From an uncultured Shewanella sp. (GTDB lineage Bacteria > Pseudomonadota > Gammaproteobacteria > Enterobacterales > Shewanellaceae): a stretch of DNA of 48,440 nucleotides. How positions within the stretch are numbered: position 1 is the first letter of the stretch; every line of letters begins with the position of its first letter. The stretch covers positions 1-48,440 of the forward strand of contig NZ_CANMWS010000037.1 of assembly GCF_947501665.1 (NCBI RefSeq). Reading direction: 5' to 3'. Positions 40,425-48,049 of the stretch are shown here, piece after piece. A program made the position numbers and the translations under genes. The notes beneath the pieces were generated by a model. It was not told the origin of the DNA. It worked only from the letters and a program-made list of their open reading frames with translations, and made no database searches.

Positions 40425-40784
40425 ATGTTAAGTCAAAACTACAATGTCGATTTAGAACAGGATGTTGATGTTTACCCTTGTGTGACAAAAGGCATGACTA
40501 CTTATCCAATTGAAGGCCAAACATACTTATTACCTTCGTTGGACGCGATATCGATGCTTGATCAACTAACTCGCATGGGTTGTTTAACACTTATTACAAA
40601 AACTATGCAATCTTTGGCGCAAAAGGTGGATGGAACTCAATTACAAACAGCATTCCCAAGTTTAAATGAAGTCAAAGCCTGTATTGATAGAGGGCTTATA
40701 TTACCTAAGGCATTCACTGCAAAAATAAGAGAATGGGAAGCGCTAAACTGCTCAGAAATTTTTTTTGATTTTACAGAACAGTAG
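40425..40784 (+). CDS. Hypothetical soluble protein
   Basis: 119 residues, MLSQNYNVDLEQDVDVYPCVTKGMTTYPIEGQTYLLPSLDAISMLDQLTRMGCLTLITKTMQSL...; mixed alpha-beta, acidic. AAGGAGCAATGCGTT precedes the ATG. Lies between the two tiny paralogues. No family recognised. Confidence 0.55.
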   Translation: MLSQNYNVDLEQDVDVYPCVTKGMTTYPIEGQTYLLPSLDAISMLDQLTRMGCLTLITKTMQSLAQKVDGTQLQTAFPSLNEVKACIDRGLILPKAFTAKIREWEALNCSEIFFDFTEQ

Positions 40785-40798
40785 TGTAGGAAACAACT

Positions 40799-40981
40799 AT
40801 GGAAACAATCGATTTAGACAAGTTAAATGCAATGTTAGACGCACAAATCACAGCGAACGTAGAAGATATCAAGCACGCTGTTAAGAATGAGTGGTACGAT
40901 AAAGCTGCGGCGCTCAACAAACAAAATGAAGGTATAATGAAAGCAAAATTTATCGCTAATTCTGGCGATTGCCACAAATAG
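40799..40981 (+). CDS. Tiny helical protein, paralogue of 40003
   Basis: 60 residues, METIDLDKLNAMLDAQITANVEDIKHAVKNEWYDKAAALNKQNEGIMKAKFIANSGDCHK. Same length, same leader (taggaaacaac) and same ending as the gene at 40003, so the two are an old tandem duplication. Function unknown. Confidence 0.6.
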   Translation: METIDLDKLNAMLDAQITANVEDIKHAVKNEWYDKAAALNKQNEGIMKAKFIANSGDCHK

Positions 40982-40989
40982 GATAGAGC

Positions 40990-41229
40990 ATGGTAAAAGT
41001 GACTGAACAAAGAGCGATTGAGATACAAAAACAAAGCGATCTGAAAGAGACTGTTGAAAGTACTGCAACGGTTGCAGTCTGGAAAATCGATGGCGAGGAA
41101 TTTATTTATAGAAAGGGAGATGATTTTCTAAAAAGCAGAACAGGGTTAAATTCACCTTGGGAAATTTGGCCGCTAGATGGTACAACAAAATCCCATGCGA
41201 AAAAACGTATTTTCAAAGCGCTGATTTAA
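40990..41229 (+). CDS. Small hypothetical protein
   Basis: 79 residues, MVKVTEQRAIEIQKQSDLKETVESTATVAVWKIDGEEFIYRKGDDFLKSRTGLNSPWEIWPLDGTTKSHAKKRIFKALI. Soluble, a beta core (VAVWKIDGEEFIYRKG) between helices. Starts 8 nt after the paralogue's stop. No family recognised. Confidence 0.55.
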   Translation: MVKVTEQRAIEIQKQSDLKETVESTATVAVWKIDGEEFIYRKGDDFLKSRTGLNSPWEIWPLDGTTKSHAKKRIFKALI

Positions 41230-41251
41230 GCAACATTAGAAACGTTCATCC

Positions 41252-41276
41252 ACCTACATAATGACAAAATGTAGGT
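41252..41276. terminator. Hairpin between small genes
   Basis: acctacat / atgtaggt with a 9-nt loop, between stops and starts of plus-strand genes. It has no clear T-run. Confidence 0.5.
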
Positions 41277-41294
41277 CACTTATTGGTGATATGT

Positions 41295-41561
41295 ATGTCG
41301 GTTAAATTTTATAGAGTAACAGAAGGTGAATTTGTGCGATTGATGGAAACAAAGAGTATCACAAAAATAATCGCACAAGAAAGCACCGAAAAAGCAAAAA
41401 TGTTAAAATTTCACATTGTGGGCGTAAACCCCAATGACAAAATCGCTTACGCCGTGCGCCACGGTCGAGTCGATGAGCTTCGAACATGGCGTTTAGACAA
41501 TTTAGCTAAATTTTTAAAACCACTCACAGTCGAATCATGGGAAGTGCAATTTAATAAGTAG
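41295..41561 (+). CDS. Small basic hypothetical protein
   Basis: 88 residues from ATG 41295 (a GTG at 41286 is in frame). MSVKFYRVTEGEFVRLMETKSITKIIAQESTEKAKMLKFHIVGVNPNDKIAYAVRHGRVDELRTWRLDNLAKFLKPLTVESWEVQFNK. The RTWRLDNLAKFLK end is basic. It follows the small-gene run and precedes the second set of I-F-like hairpins. Function unknown. Confidence 0.55.
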   Translation: MSVKFYRVTEGEFVRLMETKSITKIIAQESTEKAKMLKFHIVGVNPNDKIAYAVRHGRVDELRTWRLDNLAKFLKPLTVESWEVQFNK

Positions 41562-41611
41562 AGAACAGTAGATATGAAAAAGCCCCACTAATAAAAAGCG
41601 AGGCTAAATCA

Positions 41612-41688
41612 TTTTATAACTGCCTATTCGGCAGAGAGGTATTGCTATATTTGTCTATCTATTTTTAGCTACCTATTCGGCAGAATGT
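41612..41688 (-). repeat. Two further hairpins resembling type I-F CRISPR repeats
   Basis: Read on the minus strand, the units are centred on CTGCC-GAATA-GGCAG (41620-41634) and CTGCC-GAATA-GGTAG (about 41669-41683), the latter followed by CTAAAAA as in the CTAAGAAA end of I-F repeats. They are 49 bp apart, so the gap is about 21 nt. As at 31803, the CRISPR-like sense is antisense to the neighbouring genes. No cas genes are present. Confidence 0.55.
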
Positions 41689-41827
41689 TCTTTTAACAAG
41701 AACAAAATATAAGCTATAGGATCTAATTAATTATGTCAAACACAAATCACATAGGAAACTCTCTGACAGCAGTGTTTTTAGGCTTGTGTCTTTTCGTTGG
41801 GGGCAACGCCCCCTCGCCTTTCTTCCG
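41689..41827. other. Gap with a GC hairpin
   Basis: Contains gggggc-aac-gccccc (41799-41813), a probable terminator for the minus-strand genes ending at 41828. No other gene seen. Confidence 0.55.
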
Positions 41828-41920
41828 TTAATTGGCCAGTACTAACACCCATGCACCTAACGCGATAGTGACCAACAACACCCCCGTCACGAGTCCATAC
41901 TCTTGTATAAATTTCGACAT
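41828..41920 (-). CDS. Very small membrane protein
   Basis: 30 residues, MSKFIQEYGLVTGVLLVTIALGAWVLVLAN, with one membrane helix (about 9-29) and a strong ribosome binding site (AGGAGAATAGCAT before the ATG). It is shorter than usual gene-calling limits but well supported by that site. Second of two tiny membrane proteins downstream of the gene at 42098. Confidence 0.6.
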   Translation of the reverse strand: MSKFIQEYGLVTGVLLVTIALGAWVLVLAN

Positions 41921-41932
41921 ATGCTATTCTCC

Positions 41933-41958
41933 TAAATAAGGGGGCGGCTACCCCCTTA
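41933..41958. terminator. GC hairpin
   Basis: ctaa..gggggcggct and acccccttag form a stem with a short loop between the two tiny minus-strand genes. Confidence 0.6.
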
Positions 41959-41967
41959 GTCAATATA

Positions 41968-42084
41968 TTAAAGCTGTAACAGTTTGCTAATAGCGACTAA
42001 TAAGACTGCGATTACTAAGGGGATTTCAATCGATAATTTTAGTAATTTCAGTCTTAACTCTACCCTCTCCAATCGCTCCTTCAT
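41968..42084 (-). CDS. Small membrane protein
   Basis: 38 residues, MKERLERVELRLKLLKLSIEIPLVIAVLLVAISKLLQL: an amphipathic basic helix followed by a membrane helix (about 19-36). GAGGA lies about 10 nt upstream, overlapping the stop of the gene at 42098, which suggests coupling. Layout resembles small holin-like or regulatory membrane peptides, with no firm assignment. Confidence 0.55.
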   Translation of the reverse strand: MKERLERVELRLKLLKLSIEIPLVIAVLLVAISKLLQL

Positions 42085-42097
42085 TAGCTGTTGTTCC

Positions 42098-42589
42098 TCA
42101 TTTTGTTGAGTTTTCTTTTTTCTTCCCATTGGACTCCATTTTTATAATTGCTAATGCCCCATGCACCAGCCTTTTACACACACTGATTGTGTAATTTTTG
42201 AGAGTGAACGGGTTATATGGCCGTTCACCCGCTTTGACATTTTCAATGTGTATTCCTTTTGCAATCACAGGCGTCACCATTTTTAGATTAAATGGCTCGT
42301 TCATCATTAAGCAGAAAAAACGCATCGAATTGATGTAGGGGTTCACCCAGAAAGCCCGATGCCAAACGATATTGGGCTTACTTTCTTGTACGGGCGTTTG
42401 CTCGACTACAGGTTGCTCATTAAGAAAATCATTTAAAACAGTATTTTCCCATTGGATAACATGAGCATTGTGCTGTTGATTTTGCTTGTGAGAAATATCA
42501 TCTTGGAGGAGCCTGCTTGTATCTTGTGGGCTGCCATTGTCCTGATTGAATTTAGTGTCCGTTAGCTGTGAGTGAGTTGAATGTGCCAT
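42098..42589 (-). CDS. Hypothetical protein led by palindrome copy 2
   Basis: 163 residues. Low-complexity, Gln/Asn/His-rich N-terminus (MAHSTHSQLTDTKFNQDNGSPQDTSRLLQDDISHKQNQQHNAHVIQW) and a globular C-terminal part (VWHRAFWVNPYINSMRFFCLMMNEPFNLKMVTPVIAKGIHIENVKAGERPYNPFTLKNYTISVCKRLVHGALAIIK). CAGGAGATAAAAAC precedes the ATG, inside one arm of the palindrome. A truncated relative lies at 37303. No known family. Confidence 0.65.
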   Translation of the reverse strand: MAHSTHSQLTDTKFNQDNGSPQDTSRLLQDDISHKQNQQHNAHVIQWENTVLNDFLNEQPVVEQTPVQESKPNIVWHRAFWVNPYINSMRFFCLMMNEPFNLKMVTPVIAKGIHIENVKAGERPYNPFTLKNYTISVCKRLVHGALAIIKMESNGKKKENSTK

Positions 42590-42812
42590 GTTTTTATCTC
42601 CTGTTGTTGTTAAATATCACCTTTTGTCTCGCCTACCTTTCCTGCCGCCGGTCATCGTTCTCAAAGACAAGTGCGCGCAGCGGCGAAGCTTCACTTTTCT
42701 TTGGGGTTGTGACCAGCGACAGATCAGAAAGTAGAGCGGGGAAAAAGGCGATAGTTAACGAGGAGATAATGGCGCAATGAGACTGGCTCCCAGCTTTACG
42801 GACACTTTGTTC
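42548..42812. repeat. Long imperfect palindrome, copy 2
   Basis: Direct repeat of 37360-37627. The left half (agtgtccgttagct at the outer edge, ttatctcctgttgttgttaa, cctgccgccggtca, caaagacaagtg) pairs with the right half (agctttacggacact, gttaacgaggagataa, tgaccagcgacag, cacttttctttgg). The inner stem sequence differs from copy 1 while pairing is kept. The gene at 42589 starts inside the left arm; the right arm carries a mirror start on the plus strand that stops after ATGGCGCAATGA. Confidence 0.8.
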
Positions 42813-43207
42813 AAGCTGGACCATGTCAGTGCTGTTGATTTTATTCTTTATTTTTGACTCTGTTGATTGGGCTTTAGACTAGCCCTGACTGACACGCGAC
42901 TGCGCCGAGACTCCGCTTTTTTGAGGCTCGGTTTCACTAGCGATTGAGTGTTTTTTATGAATGAGTGTGTGAAATGAGGCAGGTTGCCGGAGGCGCTCCA
43001 GCTTGTGTTGTAAGTGCTTTTTGCTTGATTGCTTTTTTTAGCGATGTTTCCCTAAACCATCCCAAAAATTCTCAAATTAACATCAACACCTTGGGGTGCC
43101 CCCAACCCCGCCAACCCATCATTTTGAGCAAAAAAAGACATTTACTCTGCAAAGAACGGTTCTAACGTAATCAATAACAACATGATATTTCGAAACATAA
43201 CATTAAA
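42813..43207. other. Non-coding region with several hairpins
   Basis: About 395 bp. Hairpins include gggct...agccc (about 42870), gccgagact...gaggctcggt (about 42904-42932, T-rich loop) and ttgggg-tgc-ccccaa (43091-43105). An open frame from 42965 has unlikely composition and no ribosome binding site. The function of the region is unknown. Confidence 0.5.
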
Positions 43208-44056
43208 TCAAAGCAGAAACCCTTTGACTTCAATCCCCGCTTTATCAAATAATTTGCCCAAATGCCCCATTGCTCCTGATAGTGATGAAAAAGATTTAGT
43301 ATCAAGCGCATAGAGTTCATTATCATAATTGAGCACTTTTAGTGCCTTAGTGTTTTTACTGGCGGTTAAAGGCTCAATTTTAATCTTTGAAAAAGGGCTG
43401 ATATTGCGCTCTGACCAATATCGAAGTTGTTCAATAAACCCCTCTTCAGAGATCAATGCTGTGGCCTTACTGAATTTCACCGCAGGTATAGGATCTGATT
43501 TCACTTGTGACACAGCCTGACTTTTATCAATACCAATAAAGATTGTTTCAATGGGATATTTACACAATAAAAACAACAACAAGTAATTAATATAGGTGAT
43601 ATCGCCTTCGGCTATTTTACTAAAAGTAACATGGTTCCAGCCAAGATTTTTTTTAAGCTCGCCCCTTGTAATGCCAGTCAATGATGTTTTACCAATGAAC
43701 AACAAAATATCGGCTTTTGGGGGCACAGTAAATTGCTCTGGCGGCACTAAATGCTCTGTCGGTAATCGATGGTACTCTATACCATCAATGGACTTAAAAA
43801 TAATATTTCCCGTGGCTAGATATACCATCACAGCCCATGCTGGATAGTTAATAATCGACTGATTATCTGGAAACGTTTTCACTTTATCAAACCAACGCCG
43901 AACGGTTCGACCGCCAACCCCTAGAAATTTATTTTCTTTATCACTCGCGCCATTATGTTGCCAGCCCAATTCATTCAGTAACGATTTAACTTCTGAAACG
44001 GTCGGACGTTGCCATTCATCAAATGGCAACATGGTTTCTTTTCTTATATTTATCAT
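43208..44056 (-). CDS. Hypothetical regulator-like protein
   Basis: 282 residues, AGGT 7 nt before ATG 44056. The first half (RPTVSEVKSLLNELGWQHNGASDKENKFLGVGGRTVRRWFDKVKTFPDNQSIINYPAWAVMVYLATG) looks like an HTH of the kind with VxxRTVRRWxxG. A second HTH-like segment (TRGELKKNLGWNHVTFSKIAEGDITYINYLLLFLLCKYPI) follows. A DNA-binding plasmid protein is likely. No family is assigned; a replication role is not supported. Confidence 0.6.
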   Translation of the reverse strand: MINIRKETMLPFDEWQRPTVSEVKSLLNELGWQHNGASDKENKFLGVGGRTVRRWFDKVKTFPDNQSIINYPAWAVMVYLATGNIIFKSIDGIEYHRLPTEHLVPPEQFTVPPKADILLFIGKTSLTGITRGELKKNLGWNHVTFSKIAEGDITYINYLLLFLLCKYPIETIFIGIDKSQAVSQVKSDPIPAVKFSKATALISEEGFIEQLRYWSERNISPFSKIKIEPLTASKNTKALKVLNYDNELYALDTKSFSSLSGAMGHLGKLFDKAGIEVKGFLL

Positions 44057-44296
44057 TAACGTACCTATTTTCTCATTATTTTAAAATTCAACCGCTTTTC
44101 GCCCTGCCAGACAAGCTTTTATAGCCCGCTCAATGCTACTCAGCAACCCCGACGCCCGTATGGGCAAATCAAGGTAAATGTTATTTTAGCCCCCTATTTT
44201 TCAGCGTAGCGTTTTGAAAAATAGGATTCAGGGGCGCTTCCTTTTGCGCTTTTTGCTTTTTCTTGAGTTGGGGGGCAGCGCCCCCCTGGTTTGTTT
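44057..44296. other. Non-coding region with two strong hairpins
   Basis: cctatttttca / tgaaaaatagg (44193-44225), enclosed by an outer gcccc / ggggc pair, and gggggg-cagcg-cccccc (44270-44286). The latter lies just after the methyltransferase stop (44297, minus strand) and is its probable terminator. Confidence 0.65.
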
Positions 44297-44887
44297 TTAC
44301 GCCTTATCGTATTTCACCAATTTAGTGTTAACAATCGCGGTTGAAAACGTATCATTAGGCAGCCGCTCTAACTCATAGAAGCCGTCAAGATTACAAGTGA
44401 TAGGCACCAGCGCCACAATCTCCCCCTGCCCTGTAAGCAGCGATACAGCCGCGTTTAAATGGCGCTTATAAAGCTTAAACGGCGGATTCATCAAAATATT
44501 ATCAAAACGTTGTGGTGTTTTTTCGGCAAATTCAAAGAAGCAATCACGGACTAAGTTAACGCCCTGCCCCTCAAAACGCGCCTGTGTCGCTTCAAATAGC
44601 GCACAATGACGCTCTACCCCTGTAATGCTATCAGGCTCACAACCACTTTCAATCAATGCATGTATTAGCTGGCCTGTGCCGCATTGCGGCTCTAATACTC
44701 GGCCTATATCATTAAAATAGCTGATCATGTTTAGCGCGACATGCTCGGGCGTCACATGGCATTCGGTAAATTTATCAACGGTGATCACAGAAGCGGTAGC
44801 AAGTTGCGCCAATGGCGCAACTTTTACCCGTTTAGTGATTTCCATCGTTGCAGGCTTATTAGGCCGACGGTAAACGGGTATTTTCAT
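44297..44887 (-). CDS. SAM-dependent DNA (N6-adenine type) methyltransferase
   Basis: 196 residues. Motif I is LEPQCGTGQL at 65-74, and the catalytic motif IV is NPPF at 134-137, as in N6-adenine or N4-cytosine DNA methyltransferases. There is no linked restriction gene, so it is probably a solitary enzyme that may protect plasmid DNA after transfer. Its stop and the start of the DUF3560 gene share one base, so the two are translationally coupled. Confidence 0.83.
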   Translation of the reverse strand: MKIPVYRRPNKPATMEITKRVKVAPLAQLATASVITVDKFTECHVTPEHVALNMISYFNDIGRVLEPQCGTGQLIHALIESGCEPDSITGVERHCALFEATQARFEGQGVNLVRDCFFEFAEKTPQRFDNILMNPPFKLYKRHLNAAVSLLTGQGEIVALVPITCNLDGFYELERLPNDTFSTAIVNTKLVKYDKA

Positions 44888-46326
44888 TAAGCCACCTTTT
44901 CACTTTCAGCAATATAATTAATTGCATTAGACTCCGGCACGGGATGCGCTTTGGCATCCGTGAAAAAAACCGCGACCCATTCATAATGATAACTATTTTG
45001 TTTTATTAATTTTGGATTATGACAAAGCTTAGAGCGAAATTGTCCACAGGCCGATACAGTCACGCCCCGACAACCTTCATAAATTGCTTTATATTCAGCT
45101 TTAGTTAAATGTATCACTGTTAATGTTTCAAGCTTGTCTCGTTGATAACCCTTAGCTCTACTGATTGTTTTTACATCTAAATTTAATAACGGTAATTGTG
45201 GCGCACGTTTTGGCGGCACGCTGTAGCCTTGTACCTGCATCACGTCGCGCCACTCATCATCACTTAGGCTTAATTCACTACTATCTGATAAATGACACGG
45301 TAGCGGAACAAGTGACGTTAATACCCATTCGCCAGTATCTTTATTTTGCTTGGCTTTTGGCTGTAATGCGCCATTTTCACGAGCAAACGCCTGTAAAACT
45401 GCGGCGGTCATTTTGCCCTCAAAGCGCTCACATTCTCCCAATTCGCCGCGCTCGTAACCGATACGCCCCAATAAATGCGCTATCCAGCGGTGAATATTTT
45501 GGCTGTGTAAGGTGCGTTGATGCCCTTTTATCGACTCGTTAATAATCTCAACAGCGGTCATCCCCTCATAAGCTTTATAACCTTTATAAGGTATTGCCGC
45601 TAAATTGGTGGCTTTTAATGGCGCACCACACAAGAACTTAACTTTGCGCGTTAAGGTTTCATCATCAAAATCTACTAGCCATTTATTTAATAATGTAAGA
45701 CTATAGTGTGCATTATTCAGCTTTTTCTGAACATCACGAAGCTCTTTCAATAACCCCTTAATTCGATTGCTTCGGGTGCTGTAGCTGGCTTTACGATTAG
45801 CGAAATATTGCACCCCTTTGATGCGATCAATCCAATAATTAAATGTGGCGATATTATCATCACTTTTCCGGAAGCAACGCTTAATCGTATTTTGTAATTT
45901 TCGCGCTTTTGCTTCGGAATGATGCCCCGCTAAGATGGGCTGACCAGCGGGAACGGCTTCACTAGCTTGATTCGCTTGTTGATGATAATCATGGGCGTCT
46001 TGTAGGCGGTTATTAGCGTATCTCTCAAAACGCGCGGCACGTTCGGCGGCTCGCTCAATAAGGCTCATTTCTTCCATATCCAAAAAAGTACTATTTGAGG
46101 CTAATAGCGCGAAGTCTTCACGGGTTGTTGTCCAAAGCGCAAACATAAGACCGTTAAATGTCTTGTCTTGGCCTTGTTTCGGTGCCCACTTAAAACCCAA
46201 ATCTTTTAAAAAATCGTAATGCTCGCGATCAAGTTCTTGTTGAGGATAGAGGCGAATTTTATTGTCTTCTACTGAATAAGTCGCATCGAAAGTATAAGCA
46301 GAAAAAGGGAAGTTAAATGTTTTCAT
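44887..46326 (-). CDS. DUF3560 family protein
   Basis: 479 residues. The characteristic start (YSVEDNKIRLYPQQELDREHYDFLKDLGFKWAPKQ...FNGLMFALWTTTREDFALL) and the helical stretch SLIERAAERAARFERYANNRLQDAHDYHQQANQA...AGHHSEAKARKLQNTIKRCFRKSDDNIATFNYW match DUF3560, a plasmid- and island-borne family of unknown role. C-terminal part (LTKAEYKAIYEGCRGVT...RSKLCHN) follows. It is paired with the methyltransferase, as often seen on plasmids. Confidence 0.85.
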   Translation of the reverse strand: MKTFNFPFSAYTFDATYSVEDNKIRLYPQQELDREHYDFLKDLGFKWAPKQGQDKTFNGLMFALWTTTREDFALLASNSTFLDMEEMSLIERAAERAARFERYANNRLQDAHDYHQQANQASEAVPAGQPILAGHHSEAKARKLQNTIKRCFRKSDDNIATFNYWIDRIKGVQYFANRKASYSTRSNRIKGLLKELRDVQKKLNNAHYSLTLLNKWLVDFDDETLTRKVKFLCGAPLKATNLAAIPYKGYKAYEGMTAVEIINESIKGHQRTLHSQNIHRWIAHLLGRIGYERGELGECERFEGKMTAAVLQAFARENGALQPKAKQNKDTGEWVLTSLVPLPCHLSDSSELSLSDDEWRDVMQVQGYSVPPKRAPQLPLLNLDVKTISRAKGYQRDKLETLTVIHLTKAEYKAIYEGCRGVTVSACGQFRSKLCHNPKLIKQNSYHYEWVAVFFTDAKAHPVPESNAINYIAESEKVA

Positions 46327-46468
46327 TTCATATAATCCTTATATGGTAAGACCCTGATGGGTCAAAATGGTTTAAATAGTGGAGAAAACAACGTTTTACT
46401 TCCTAACTCCACTTTAAAAATTATACATATATGACCAAAAAAAATCAATAAAATTATTAATTAATTTA

Positions 46469-47056
46469 TCAATTTTTAGTCATTATTTGATAAATTTTTA
46501 TAAGCTGCTCGGCGTTTAATGTTCGGATCGATAAACTGAATTTTTCATCATCATTTAATCTATGCTCTAAATTCCCAACATTACGGATCTCATATTCATT
46601 CCCCCGACCATGATATCTGTTTTCTAATGGCATAATTTGAGATATAGAATGAATTATATTTTTACGTAAAACATTAGACGCGAGATTTTTTTGATGTTCA
46701 TTACGCATTGAATTTCTCTTGTTTAGAGCGTCATCATAATGACTCAATAGCCTGTTTTTTATATCTGATGCTATCGCTTTAGGTGATTTTTTAAAGCTGC
46801 ACCCAATACTATGAAAAACATATAAATGACGATAATTTAATTGTTCGAAACATAAGCTAAGTTGTGGTAACTCTTTTCTATATGCAGATGACAACCGAAT
46901 AAAAATTCCTTTATGATTATCAAGCCAAGCACAGCCGTTTTGACCATTTTTAATAAATTCTCGTGTTTTAATGTCATTATAAAACCAATGTCCCTTGAGA
47001 TGTGTACACACCATTCTTAACAATTTGATAGTTTCATCTTGATGATTTGTTGTCAT
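46469..47056 (-). CDS. Hypothetical protein
   Basis: 195 residues, basic and soluble. MTTNHQDETIKLLRMVCTHLKGHWFYNDIKTREFIKNGQNGCAWLDNHKGIFIRLSSAYRKELPQLSLCFEQLNYRHLYVFHSIGCSFKKSPKAIASDIKNRLL has no known motif. GGGGG upstream of the ATG. Lies between DUF3560 and the DnaJ-domain gene on the same strand. Confidence 0.6.
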   Translation of the reverse strand: MTTNHQDETIKLLRMVCTHLKGHWFYNDIKTREFIKNGQNGCAWLDNHKGIFIRLSSAYRKELPQLSLCFEQLNYRHLYVFHSIGCSFKKSPKAIASDIKNRLLSHYDDALNKRNSMRNEHQKNLASNVLRKNIIHSISQIMPLENRYHGRGNEYEIRNVGNLEHRLNDDEKFSLSIRTLNAEQLIKIYQIMTKN

Positions 47057-47103
47057 AAAGCCCCCTAAACGTGAATTAGGGACGCTTTCGCGTCCCAGTG
47101 GTA

Positions 47104-47649
47104 CTAAGCCGCTAGTTTTTTCTTATTATTCTTATAGACAGGCTTATGCGAGCCGTGACGCTCACGAATTTCATTCATTGAATGGGATATGCGATTTTTT
47201 GATCTGTATTTAGCAGGTCGATAGTACCAACAACCGTCATTTTTTTTCTTGGAAAAATAGCAGCCTATTCCGCCCTCTTTGCGGCCTAACTCTTTAGCCC
47301 ACGGTTTTGTCTCTCCTGTGATCCAAATCCAATTACCACAAATTTCTATGATAAAATTGGCATTTTCACGGCTTTGTAATTCAAAAAGTGCATTAAGAAT
47401 GCAGTTAAACTCTTCACTGTAATCATTTTCTGTAAAGCCTTCTGTAGCGGTAATGGCTTCATTTACAGTTTCAGTTAAGCCGCTTAAAAATTGGTAAGCG
47501 AGGTTAACAAGCTTCATGGTTTCAGCTTCGGCGGGATTGCGATCAGGGTGGTATTTTAAAGAGGCAGCTTTATAGGCTTTTTTAATTTCTTTTTGGGTAA
47601 CAGAACCAGAAAGATTTAAGATATTAAGTGCGTCATTGATATTCATCAA
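47104..47649 (-). CDS. DnaJ-domain protein
   Basis: 181 residues. N-terminal J domain: INDALNILNLSGSVTQKEIKKAYKAASLKYHPDRNPAEAETMKLVNLAYQFL with HPD at residues 34-36. The rest (FIIEICGNWIWITGETKPWAKELGRKEGGIGCYFSKKKNDGCWYYRPAKYRSKNRISHSMNEIRERHGSHKP) is a plasmid-specific domain with W-I-W-I-x-G. It probably recruits host DnaK; such proteins often accompany DUF3560. A second ATG gives one residue less. Confidence 0.88.
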   Translation of the reverse strand: MMNINDALNILNLSGSVTQKEIKKAYKAASLKYHPDRNPAEAETMKLVNLAYQFLSGLTETVNEAITATEGFTENDYSEEFNCILNALFELQSRENANFIIEICGNWIWITGETKPWAKELGRKEGGIGCYFSKKKNDGCWYYRPAKYRSKNRISHSMNEIRERHGSHKPVYKNNKKKLAA

Positions 47650-47795
47650 TTGTCATCCTTTTAGTGATTTGCCCTAATGGGCGGGTTATTAAAGAACAAC
47701 ATAATATTAACAAAACACAGTGATATTATCAATAAATACATTGTGTTATATAAATTATTTTTTTAATTTTTAGCGTTTTTGAGCATCGCGAAAGC

Positions 47796-47991
47796 TGGGA
47801 GCGGAGCGATACCCAAGCCAATGATTTTTGGCTTGCTCTGTTGTTACTGGTTGGCCATATCGATCAGTACTGTTCGTATTGTGATAATTTCAAACGAAAT
47901 AAAATGATCACTTTCTGCTAGACACGCTTTTGCAGTTATAGCTCGCTATGGATTCCTCAGCACAGTTGATGGCCGTAGGCAAAACCAAGGT
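47796..47991. repeat. Structured non-coding element, copy B (inverted copy of 24305-24496)
   Basis: About 196 bp, reverse complement of the element downstream of the traM-like gene with conserved blocks at both ends (gagcggagcgatacccaagcc at the left, ggccgtaggcaaaaccaagg at the right). Its stem CAAGCCAA-tgattt-TTGGCTTG covaries with copy A. It lies about 90 bp left of the replication origin, so it may be a primosome or single-strand initiation site; this is inferred. Confidence 0.75.
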
Positions 47992-48049
47992 CATTGTTTG
48001 AATTTTTAAATAAGAAAATAACCAATTATTAATCGCGGAGCGAGATTTT

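Noticed and set aside
41778..41963. Minus-strand frame of 61 codons
   Set aside because: It overlaps the 30-residue membrane protein, which has a strong ribosome binding site, and crosses a terminator hairpin.
42965..43165. Plus-strand frame of 66 codons
   Set aside because: GTG start without ribosome binding site, odd composition and overlap with hairpins.
43208..44056. Plasmid replication initiator
   Set aside because: No winged-helix Rep_3 or RepA motif is visible and it is far from the iterons; the initiator is more likely beyond the right edge.
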